Assembly (NCBI GenBank): GCA_031278845.1
Contig: JAITJQ010000079.1
Span: 1 to 12,225, forward strand
Direction: 5' to 3'
Length of the DNA: 12,225 nt
DNA from: Puniceicoccales bacterium
Lineage (GTDB): Bacteria; Verrucomicrobiota; Verrucomicrobiia; Opitutales; LL51
Below, in pieces: positions 1 to 6,080 of this stretch (its first letter is position 1; every line of letters starts with the position of its first letter). The notes under the pieces were generated by a model. That model saw only the letters and a list, made by a program, of their open reading frames with translations. It was not told the DNA's origin and made no database searches. A program made the translations under genes and the position numbers.

Positions 1-50
1 AATTGTTGCGATTTGGCGAATCTTGTCAAGCAGAAAATACAAAATATTTC
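1..50 (-). repeat. Left copy of duplicated pseudopilin 5' region
   Basis: These 50 bases match 931-980 at 49 of 50 positions; the only difference is T for C at position 14. At the right-hand copy this sequence encodes the leader of the pseudopilin gene, so a second pseudopilin-like gene probably runs leftwards out of the window from here. In the same frame there is a TTG at 29-27 and a TGA stop just upstream at 59-57, so the missing gene cannot start further upstream than that stop. The stretch 51-155 shows no gene and no convincing terminator. Confidence 0.6.
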
Positions 51-155
51 TAATTTTCAGGAAATTTCCACCAAAATTGTCTTAAGGAAAAAATATTTCT
101 CCTCTCCAAAATATTCCCCTCAAAAACCTAACAAGCGATGGAAAATAGTGTAGGC

Positions 156-959
156 CTAGGGGACTAATATAGCTTGCGTCGAACCCCCATAGGATCCCCA
201 ATCGGAACAGCAAAATTTCGAACCGGGCGGTACAGCTTCCCAGATATCGGAGGTATATCCCGACTGGTCCCATTTCAGAAATCTCGCCGGTTTGCTGCCA
301 TCGAACCAGGTAACATGGCCATCGCAGAAAACGACGTAGCCGCCTTTTGAGCCATATAGCCCCAGTATCTCGTCCCACGTACCCGTATCACTCCTTAGTC
401 CACGGGTAAATGCCAAAGGAGTGGTTTCAGCGGGAACATTTGAGGGTAAATTTAGAGCCAAACAATAGCTAATCAGCGTTCCCCACCTAAACTTTGAATC
501 TGAAGGTGCGCTAAGCCACGGTTCATTGCTAACAATAACTCCATCTGCAAAGCGACAAATTGCTTCTTGCGTTACCCTGGACGCATGCTTATCCCCCGGT
601 GAGATATAAACATATGGATCATTAAGGATCATATCGGAAGGACTGCTTTTACCGAAGCCTGCCAATTGTTCGGCAAAAGTTAAATGAATACTCTTACCAT
701 TTATTTCATTAATCGTCCAGCCGCGATTGACGGCACATTCGTACCAGGCCTTGGCGATTGTTTGCAAATTCGACTGATCTTTTAATTTCTGCGCGCTGAG
801 TTTGATCGCGCTCATTGCGGGCAGACAAATAGCTAGTAAAATTCCGATGATTGTAATTGTAAAGACGATTTCCAGCAGAGTAAAAGATTTATTTTTTACA
901 TTTTGTCGTTTTGTAAAATAAACATGTTGTAATTGTTGCGATTCGGCGAATCTTGTCAA
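156..959 (-). CDS. Type II secretion/type IV pilus-like pseudopilin with degenerate H-X9-DG motif
   Basis: This is a pseudopilin-like protein, expected in the inner membrane with its C-terminal domain outside. The N terminus carries a class III leader: basic residues, KNKS, then the cleavage and methylation site S/FTLLE with the Glu at +5, followed by a hydrophobic helix (IVFTITIIGILLAICLPA). Near the C terminus, GGYVVFCDGHVTWFDG matches the H-X9-DG processing-associated domain common in Planctomycetes and Verrucomicrobia, but the position of the canonical His appears to be Gly. Start choice is uncertain. The frame opens at TTG 1052, but that codon lies inside the neighbouring repeat array. 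TTG 959 gives a 25-residue leader and about 267 residues, and the same codon is conserved in the repeat copy at 1-50. No ATG or GTG exists in frame before the leader, and no ribosome binding site is visible. Its role, assembled pilus or secretion, is not determined. Confidence 0.8.
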   Translation of the reverse strand: MTRFAESQQLQHVYFTKRQNVKNKSFTLLEIVFTITIIGILLAICLPAMSAIKLSAQKLKDQSNLQTIAKAWYECAVNRGWTINEINGKSIHLTFAEQLAGFGKSSPSDMILNDPYVYISPGDKHASRVTQEAICRFADGVIVSNEPWLSAPSDSKFRWGTLISYCLALNLPSNVPAETTPLAFTRGLRSDTGTWDEILGLYGSKGGYVVFCDGHVTWFDGSKPARFLKWDQSGYTSDIWEAVPPGSKFCCSDWGSYGGSTQAILVP

Positions 960-980
960 GCAGAAAATACAAAATATTTC
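931..980 (-). repeat. Right copy of duplicated pseudopilin 5' region
   Basis: This is the partner of 1-50, with 49 of 50 bases identical. It spans the first codons of the pseudopilin gene and about 20 bases upstream of TTG 959. The similarity fades just beyond 980. A TTGACA hexamer lies at 959-954 on the minus strand, but no good -10 hexamer follows at 16-18 bases, so a promoter role is only a weak alternative. Confidence 0.75.
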
Positions 981-1039
981 TACTTTTTCTAATTTATTTT
1001 CCGGGAAATTGTTTCGGGCAAATCGTTTCCTGGAAATAC

Positions 1040-1765
1040 TTTTTTTAAACAACTTGACAATCGTTGATTTCCCTCCAAGGCTAAGAAGTAGAGGGTGGGA
1101 GCAAGCGACGCGTCAAAAAGAGTAGACCCCAAAACCCTCGACTCGTATCGAGCCATCTTAAATTCTTATTTTTTTATAAACAACTTGACAGCCGTCGCTT
1201 TTCTCCCAAAGCTGGGAGATAGAGGGTGGGAGCGAGCGGCATGTCAAAAGCGGTAGACCCAAAACCTCAGGCTGCATCAAGCCATTTTTAAACAGCCATC
1301 GGATTCCTCCCAAAACTGAGAGGTAGAGGGTGGGAGCAAGCGGCACGTCAAAAAGAGTAGACCCAAAAACCCTCGACTCGTATCGAGCCATCTTAAATTC
1401 TCATTTTTTTATAAATGACTTGACAACCGTCGCTTTTCTCCCAAAGCTGGGAGGTAGAGGGTGGGAGCGAGCGGCATGTCGAAAGCGGTAGACCCCAAAA
1501 CCTCAGGCTGCATCAAGCCATTTTTAAACAGCCGTCGGATTCCTCCCAAAACTGAGAGGTGGAGGGTGGGAGCAAGCGACGCGTCAAAAAGAGTAGATCC
1601 CAAAACCCTCGACTCGTATCGAGTCATTCTAAATTCTCATTTTTTTATAAGCAACTTGACAGCCGTCGCTTTTCTCCCAAAGCTGGGAGGTAGAGGGTGG
1701 GAGCGAGTAGCATGTCAAAAGCAGTAGACCCAAAACCTCAACCCGTATCAAATCGGAAATCCCAA
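1040..1765. repeat. Tandem array of two alternating diverged repeat units (about 131 and 105 bp)
   Basis: The core tagagggtgggagc (one copy tggagg) begins at 1089, 1220, 1324, 1455, 1560 and 1691, with spacings of 131, 104, 131, 105 and 131. Units starting 1089, 1324 and 1560 share agcaagcg and then ccctcgactcgtatcgag. Units starting 1220, 1455 and 1691 share agcgagcggcatgtc or close variants, and the first two continue into ggctgcatcaagcc. The array is therefore three copies of an A+B dimer, the last one incomplete, with a partial degenerate unit at the left edge (1040-1088). Each core is preceded by a hairpin, CTCCCA-aagc-TGGGAG in one unit type and a one-mismatch version in the other. A dimer of 235-236 bases is not a multiple of three, which argues against coding. 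The array lacks unique spacers and a transposase. Confidence 0.85.
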
Positions 1766-1853
1766 TGGGATGAAAATAAAACGTTTTCCTGTACCCCCTC
1801 CAGAAATAAAAATTTACCGAAAATATATTTTAAATCTTGCCTAATTCTATTTT

Positions 1854-1881
1854 TTGAAATCCTGAGACTCCGAAATAATAT
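1854..1881 (+). promoter_or_regulatory. Candidate sigma70-type promoter of rpsA
   Basis: A TTGAAA hexamer (1854-1859) is followed after 16 bases by TAATAT (1876-1881). This would put transcription start near 1888, about 45 bases upstream of the rpsA start codon. The right half of the -10 region falls in an 8-bp inverted repeat. The promoter is assigned by sequence match only. Confidence 0.4.
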
Positions 1882-1895
1882 CGCGGTGATATTAT
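1875..1895. promoter_or_regulatory. Perfect 8-bp inverted repeat over the rpsA -10/start region
   Basis: ATAATATC at 1875-1882 and GATATTAT at 1888-1895 are exact reverse complements separated by GCGGT. The element covers the candidate -10 hexamer and the predicted transcription start. A repressor operator is one reading. A hairpin at the very 5' end of the mRNA is less likely, because transcription should begin inside it. Confidence 0.45.
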
Positions 1896-1933
1896 CTTTA
1901 AACCCTTAACCTCCCACTGTGGAGCATCTATAA

Positions 1934-3610
1934 ATGTCAAATATAATGGAAAAATTACTGGAAAAAAATCCCGTTAGGGAACTACTTTCAGGTACAGTTA
2001 TCCCCGCTATCATTACGGAAATCGGCAACAATACGGTCGTTGTTGATATCGGAACGAAAACGGAAGGAAAAATCCCTGCAATCGAATTCAATGATATCAA
2101 TGAATTCTCGGTTGGCCAAGCAATCGATGTCTTTCTCGAAAAACTTGAAGATCGAGAAGGAAATCCCATCATCTCATTCGATAAGGCGGAACAGAAAAAA
2201 AATTGGACCCGTATTGTTGAAACTTGCCCCGAAGGTTCAGTCGTCCACGGTAAAGTTAAATCGAAAACAAAGGGCGGACTCATTGTCAATATCGGCGTCG
2301 ATGCCTTTCTCCCCGGATCACAGATCGATACCCAGGCCCCCAAAAATCTCGATCAATATATCGGCCAAACCTATGACTTTAAAATCGTTAAAATTAACCT
2401 GGAACGAAAAAATATTGTCATCTCTCGACGCGAACTGATCGAAGAAGAACGTAGGGATAAACGGCAAAAAGCTATGTCTGGCATTCAAGTCGGTGCAACG
2501 TGTCACGGTGTTGTCAAAAATATTACCGATTATGGCGTGTTCGTTGATCTCGACGGCCTCGACGGCCTTCTTCACATTAACGACATGTCCTGGGGAAGAA
2601 TTTTCCATCCCAATGAACTAGTCCGTGTGGGCGAAGAAATTGAGGTCATGGTCCTCGAGATCGATCCAGAAAAAGAACGGGTCGCCCTCGGCATGAAACA
2701 AACTAAAAATAATCCCTGGGATAATATCGAATATCGCTACCCTATCGGCAGTAAAATCCAAGGTAGAGTAGTCAATCTCGTCCCCTATGGCGCCTTTGTC
2801 GAAATTGAACCGGGCGTAGAAGGTCTCGTTCATGTGGCAGAAATGTCCTGGACAAAACGCATTAATAAACCCAGCGAATTGCTGAAAGTCGGCGGTGAAA
2901 TCGAAGCCGTCGTCCTCGGTATCGAAAAGGGAACCCAGAAAATTGCGCTCGGTATTAAACAACTCGAGGAAAATCCTTGGGAGATGGTAAAACATAATTA
3001 TCCCGTAGGGGCACACATACGCGGAGCTGTTCGCAATATCACCAACTACGGCGCTTTCGTGGAATTGGAAGATGGTATTGATGGTATGATCCACGTCTCC
3101 GATATCAGTTGGACGAAAAAAATTAATCATCCCAGCGAAGTTTTGAAGAAGGGCGATGTGGTCGATGCTATCGTTATCGACATCGATCCTAATCAGCAAC
3201 GCATTGCCCTCGGTATGAAACAACTCACAAATGACCCCTGGGAAAATATTGATACGCTCTTCCAAATTAGTAGTTTAGTCATGGGAAAAGTGGTCAAAAT
3301 TACCTCCTATGGCGCGTTCGTCGAACTACAACACGGTATCGATGGAATGATTCATATTAGCCAAATTTCGGAAAATCATGTCGAAAAAATCAAAGACGTG
3401 TTGGCGGTTGGTAACGAAGTTACGGCCCGTGTAATCAAAATCGATCGCAATGAACGTCGCATCGGCCTGTCTATTAAGGTTGCAAACTACGATACCGGTG
3501 CACTCGAAGCCGAAATTAAAGCCTACGATAAATTAAAAAGTGACCAGGAATTGACTAGCTTGGGCGATATCTTCGACAAAATGGATCTCGATCATACCGA
3601 AGACTCATAG
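1934..3610 (+). CDS. rpsA: 30S ribosomal protein S1
   Basis: S1 binds mRNA on the 30S subunit and helps initiate translation, especially on messages with weak Shine-Dalgarno sites. The 558-residue protein has six S1 (OB-fold) repeats at roughly 19-84, 100-166, 186-256, 271-343, 357-430 and 445-515. This is the usual full-length bacterial architecture. Repeats 3 to 6 are clearest, with recurring YGAFVE, GxxGxxHxS/A and LGxKQ motifs, and the third repeat has YGVFVD. The first two repeats are more divergent, as is typical for the ribosome-binding half. The ATG at 1934 is preceded by GGAG at 1921-1924, nine bases away. CTCC at 1911-1914 can pair with that GGAG and partly mask it, which may matter because S1 genes are often controlled at translation. 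The gene stands alone and converges on the ftsL end of the mraZ operon. Codon use looks ordinary. Confidence 0.97.
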   Translation: MSNIMEKLLEKNPVRELLSGTVIPAIITEIGNNTVVVDIGTKTEGKIPAIEFNDINEFSVGQAIDVFLEKLEDREGNPIISFDKAEQKKNWTRIVETCPEGSVVHGKVKSKTKGGLIVNIGVDAFLPGSQIDTQAPKNLDQYIGQTYDFKIVKINLERKNIVISRRELIEEERRDKRQKAMSGIQVGATCHGVVKNITDYGVFVDLDGLDGLLHINDMSWGRIFHPNELVRVGEEIEVMVLEIDPEKERVALGMKQTKNNPWDNIEYRYPIGSKIQGRVVNLVPYGAFVEIEPGVEGLVHVAEMSWTKRINKPSELLKVGGEIEAVVLGIEKGTQKIALGIKQLEENPWEMVKHNYPVGAHIRGAVRNITNYGAFVELEDGIDGMIHVSDISWTKKINHPSEVLKKGDVVDAIVIDIDPNQQRIALGMKQLTNDPWENIDTLFQISSLVMGKVVKITSYGAFVELQHGIDGMIHISQISENHVEKIKDVLAVGNEVTARVIKIDRNERRIGLSIKVANYDTGALEAEIKAYDKLKSDQELTSLGDIFDKMDLDHTEDS

Positions 3611-3615
3611 TTTTC

Positions 3616-3768
3616 GATGGTATAGACCTAAGGGCTACACGCCCTTAGAATCCCCGCCAGGGGATACCATCCCCTGGACCTGGTTTTGCGGATTGAACCA
3701 GTGGCATTGCTCTTGGATCAATCCGCTAAGGTCCAAAGGCCCAGCCCCGCGGCTTCGCCGCGGGGCTG
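3616..3768. terminator. Cluster of four strong hairpins after rpsA
   Basis: Four hairpins follow the rpsA stop. They are an 8-bp stem (3628-3635 with 3641-3648), a 9-bp stem (3657-3665 with 3669-3677), a 13-bp stem with one A-A mismatch (3688-3700 with 3714-3726) and a 12-bp GC stem closed by a ttc loop (3742-3753 with 3757-3768). GGACC at 3676-3680 and GGTCC at 3730-3734 can also pair around the third. GATGGTAT at 3616-3623 is complementary to ATACCATC at 3664-3671 and would compete with the second hairpin. None is followed by a real T-run, so intrinsic termination is possible but not canonical. Position between two convergent operons suggests a role in ending both transcripts. Confidence 0.6.
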
Positions 3769-3798
3769 CTAATTTAAGAAAAGAAAATTAAGTGCCGG

Positions 3799-3965
3799 GC
3801 AACTCCGGCGCAAATTGCGCCGGAGTTGCGCGTCACGAAAAGAAAAAAACTTGATCTTTCGGCCGAGCCCGGCGCGTTCCGCGCCGGGCTCGGCCGCCGA
3901 AGGAGGTCAAGGAGTCCATGACTCCTTGCGGGGGGTCCAGGGGGGCGGAGCCCCCTTGGGTAGCC
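3799..3965 (+). repeat. Structured interspersed element, full copy 1
   Basis: The element has a fixed order. Stem A has arms 3799-3811 and 3817-3829, beginning GCAACTCC. An A-rich linker ends in aaaaaaacttgatctt. Stem B has 17-bp arms at 3860-3876 and 3880-3896, with a ttc loop. AGGAGGT is followed by stem C (CAAGGAGTC 3908-3916, GACTCCTTG 3920-3928). A G-rich and C-rich stem D ends near 3956. The same order recurs on the minus strand at 5979-5825 with compensatory changes in stems A, B and C. It could be a mobile REP/MITE-like repeat, a terminator or a structured RNA. I do not recognise the family. With the preceding hairpin cluster it fills the whole 3611-3986 gap. Confidence 0.75.
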
Positions 3966-3986
3966 GGAGCCCCACAACAGCCTCTT

Positions 3987-4343
3987 CTAAAAATGAGATG
4001 TTGGCGATGTATTCATGGCCAATGCATCGCGCATGAGGAAAAGCTCTTTGTATTCGTCCCAATTTCGCACATGCAAAATTTGCTCCTTCGGTATCTGCAG
4101 TGCTAGTGTGAAAATTTTTTCTTGCAGATGGCGGGGGGCCCGCATCTGTGCGATTCGTGCCGATAAAATAAGATTTTCATTTTCGAGTTCCGCGCACTGA
4201 GCTTCGATTATTTTCAGACTATTGGCATGCATAAAGGCATCTTGGCGAAAATACAGCGTTCCAAATGTCGCCACAAAAACGACGAACGACGAACTGATAC
4301 CTAATGATATGATGAGTTGATTATTAATAAATTTCTTTTTCAT
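3987..4343 (-). CDS. ftsL: FtsL-like cell-division protein
   Basis: This 118-residue protein has a short basic cytoplasmic start (MKKKF), one hydrophobic segment at about 10-31 and a helix with coiled-coil character at about 42-68 (IIEAQCAELENENLILSARI). That is the bitopic FtsL/DivIC layout. FtsL partners FtsB and FtsQ in the divisome and helps activate the septal synthase FtsW-FtsI. Primary sequence is poorly conserved in this family, so the call rests on topology and on position directly after rsmH, where ftsL normally sits. The ATG follows the rsmH stop by one base, and its GGAG ribosome binding site lies within the last rsmH codons, so translation is probably coupled. No ftsI or mur gene follows. 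The operon runs instead into a hairpin-rich region shared with rpsA. Confidence 0.75.
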   Translation of the reverse strand: MKKKFINNQLIISLGISSSFVVFVATFGTLYFRQDAFMHANSLKIIEAQCAELENENLILSARIAQMRAPRHLQEKIFTLALQIPKEQILHVRNWDEYKELFLMRDALAMNTSPTSHF

Positions 4344-4344
4344 T

Positions 4345-5265
4345 TCAAAATTTCTCCAATGCTCTCAATTTTGTCGATCGGCTACGATGATTATTAATCT
4401 TTTCCGTAGCTGTCGGTGTTATGGGTTTTTTTGTTAAAATCCTTGCGACAGTAGAGCGATCATTCCATTTTTCATGGCAATTGATTGCTTTTCCCGCCTT
4501 TTCATTGAAAAATTGCTTTACAATTCGATCTTCCAGGGAATGAAAACTTAACGTTACCAACCGTCCGTCGTGATCCAATTGTTCGAAAGCTTTGGGCAAC
4601 GCATTGCGGATTTCTTCCAATTCTCCGTTAACAGCAATGCGCAACCCCTGGAAGGTACGCGTTGCCGGATGAATTTTTTCATGAAAATTTTTCGGCAAAT
4701 TTTCCGCAATATATTCGGCGAATGTATCCGCATACTTTATAATTTCACTTCCCCTCTTGGCTAAAATTAAATCGATAACTTTGCGCCAGTGCCGCTCTTC
4801 GCCAAAATCTCGAATGGCCTCGATGAGTTGATCGCGATCTGCCGTTGCTAAAAATTCGTCGACCGCTATGCCATTTTGAGGATTCATGCGCATATCCAAT
4901 GGCATGTGATAACGGAAAGAAAATCCACGAGTTTCACCATCGAGCTGGAACGATGAAACACCAAAATCAAAAAAAATACCCTGCAAAAGTGGCAACGGAA
5001 TTCGATCAATTTCCGAAAATAAACGAGTAAAAAATTGAAACCGGTTTCCAAATTCCGCCCTTAATTTTTCGGCATGTACCACAACTTCTGGATCTCGATC
5101 GATGGCAAATAGGGTAATATTAGGATAATTTTCCAAGAAATAACGGCTGTGTCCACCGCCCCCAAAAGTGCAATCCAAGAAATTCCCTCCACGCTGCAAA
5201 TTGAGAAATTGCGCCACTTCGCAAAGCATAATCGGAATATGGATCGGTACTTCGCTTTCAATCAT
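4345..5265 (-). CDS. rsmH: 16S rRNA (cytosine(1402)-N(4))-methyltransferase
   Basis: RsmH (MraW) transfers a methyl group from S-adenosylmethionine to N4 of C1402 in the 16S rRNA decoding centre. The 306-residue length is normal. Family motifs are present in order: HIPIMLCEV near residue 9, the SAM-binding loop DCTFGGGGHS (31-40), AIDRDP (54-59), GIFFDFGVSSFQLD (96-109, where many relatives have GVSSPQLD), RGFSF and PLDMRM (113-127), FQGLRIAVNGEL (205-216), LSFHSLEDRIVK (239-250) and the basic C-terminal NHRSRSTKLRALEK. The start ATG overlaps the mraZ stop by four bases (ATGA at 5265-5262), a typical translationally coupled arrangement. It is the second gene of mraZ-rsmH-ftsL. Confidence 0.97.
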   Translation of the reverse strand: MIESEVPIHIPIMLCEVAQFLNLQRGGNFLDCTFGGGGHSRYFLENYPNITLFAIDRDPEVVVHAEKLRAEFGNRFQFFTRLFSEIDRIPLPLLQGIFFDFGVSSFQLDGETRGFSFRYHMPLDMRMNPQNGIAVDEFLATADRDQLIEAIRDFGEERHWRKVIDLILAKRGSEIIKYADTFAEYIAENLPKNFHEKIHPATRTFQGLRIAVNGELEEIRNALPKAFEQLDHDGRLVTLSFHSLEDRIVKQFFNEKAGKAINCHEKWNDRSTVARILTKKPITPTATEKINNHRSRSTKLRALEKF

Positions 5266-5711
5266 AGACCTAACCCCCTAAGCACAGAAGCAGCATCCTC
5301 CTGCGGTTCTTTTGCTAAATAATTCCTGAAATTTTCCGGTTCCCAAATATTGAACGTACTCCCTCCACCGATAAATACGGCTTCCGATTGAATTTGGGCA
5401 TGCTTCAATAATCGTTCTTCAATCTTTATGCGACCCTTGTTATCACAGGAAAAAGTATCCGCCTTGGAGAACAATTTCGCAAGAACCATCTGCCCCTGCG
5501 TGTCGCCAAAACTGACTTCCGCCACTTTTTCTTCCAAACGCACAATCATCTTCGGAGGATAAACGGTAATGCAGCCAGCAGGATTCGGTAATGCTAAAAA
5601 AGTGTCTACTTCGCTATCCGGTCGCCATTTCGCAGGTAGGGCAATCCGCATCTTTTCGTCTACCGAACGTGCATATTCACCGACGTAGAAACTCTTTACC
5701 AACAAACTCAC
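5262..5711 (-). CDS. mraZ: Transcriptional regulator MraZ
   Basis: MraZ is a DNA-binding protein with two SpoVT/AbrB-like domains that forms rings and usually controls its own division and cell-wall operon. The 149-residue protein has both repeats. The first is YVGEYARSVDEKMRIALPAKW (9-29), matching the family pattern of Asp-x-Lys-x-Arg followed by Pro. The second, about 85-130, has DNKGRIKIEERLLKHAQI and later FNIWEPENF. The start is GTG 5711, preceded by AGGAAA; no better in-frame start gives the conserved N terminus. It is first in the operon, and four TGGGAA boxes sit directly upstream, so autoregulation is likely. The last codons overlap rsmH. Confidence 0.95.
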   Translation of the reverse strand: MSLLVKSFYVGEYARSVDEKMRIALPAKWRPDSEVDTFLALPNPAGCITVYPPKMIVRLEEKVAEVSFGDTQGQMVLAKLFSKADTFSCDNKGRIKIEERLLKHAQIQSEAVFIGGGSTFNIWEPENFRNYLAKEPQEDAASVLRGLGL

Positions 5712-5722
5712 AATTTCCTACT

Positions 5723-5767
5723 TTCCCAAACCAATATTACTTTCCCATAGCTTCCCACAATTTCCCA
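5723..5767 (-). promoter_or_regulatory. Candidate MraZ operator: four TGGGAA boxes
   Basis: On the minus strand TGGGAA occurs at 5767-5762, 5757-5752, 5747-5742 and 5728-5723. The first three are exactly 10 bases apart, and the fourth is 19 bases further on. A related TAGGAA at 5720-5715 overlaps the mraZ ribosome binding site. MraZ of E. coli is known to bind tandem TGGG repeats upstream of its own gene, so this fits an autoregulatory operator with one box per helical turn. A possible -10 hexamer, TAATAT, lies at 5739-5734 between the third and fourth boxes, without a good -35. Confidence 0.7.
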
Positions 5768-5824
5768 CTAGTCAACACTTTTCTACTATCAAAAATATCC
5801 AACAAAGCAAGCTTTACTTTTTAT

Positions 5825-5979
5825 GGGGCTCCGCTCCACACCCCGCAAGGAGGCACAGCCTCCTTGACCTTGTTTTTGCGGCCCAGACCTGCGCATACTG
5901 CGCAGGTCTGGGCCGCAAGATCAAGTTTTTTTTAATTAGGCGCAACTCCTGTGCAAAGTTGCACAGGAGTTGCGCCTAA
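5825..5979 (-). repeat. Structured interspersed element, full copy 2
   Basis: Read on the minus strand this repeats the layout of 3799-3965. Stem A is a perfect 20-bp hairpin (5979-5960 with 5955-5936). The linker ends aaaaaaaacttgatctt. Stem B has 17-bp arms (5916-5900 with 5894-5878). GGTCAAGGAG leads into stem C (5866-5858 with 5854-5846), then CGGGG and GGAGCCCC. Stem bases that differ from copy 1 are compensated on the opposite arm. The copy lies between the divergent mraZ and aspS promoter regions and accounts for most of the gap 5768-6080. Confidence 0.75.
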
Positions 5980-6080
5980 CTTGATTTATCAATTTCCATT
6001 TTTATACGCGTGCCAGTCCCACAGAAAGTCTTTCACCTATTTTCTTGTATATTCCCAGAAATTTTCTTACCTTCAAAAAA

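Noticed and set aside
82..378. 98-codon minus-strand open frame at the left
   Set aside because: It overlaps the 3' end of the pseudopilin gene in another frame and has no recognisable motif.
954..959. TTGACA at the pseudopilin 5' end as a -35 box
   Set aside because: The hexamer 17 bases downstream (ACAATT) matches the -10 consensus poorly, and the bases fit the coding frame of the leader.
1158..1727. Several open frames of 70-90 codons on both strands inside the tandem array
   Set aside because: They arise because the same repeat is read again. The dimer length of 235-236 shifts the frame each time, and no ribosome binding site or family match is present.
1040..1765. CRISPR array
   Set aside because: The units are 105-131 bp and homologous along their whole length. 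There are no short identical repeats with unique spacers, and no cas gene is nearby.
1906..3265. Long minus-strand open frames opposite rpsA
   Set aside because: They are antisense shadows of the S1 coding sequence, whose six-domain protein is unmistakable.
3799..3965. Insertion sequence or integron attC site
   Set aside because: No transposase or integrase reading frame, target-site duplication or cassette structure can be seen within the window. Only a non-autonomous repeat is supported.
3774..4106. Short open frames across the hairpin region
   Set aside because: Their predicted products are translations of inverted repeats rich in Pro, Gly, Arg and Ser, and they overlap the structured element or ftsL.
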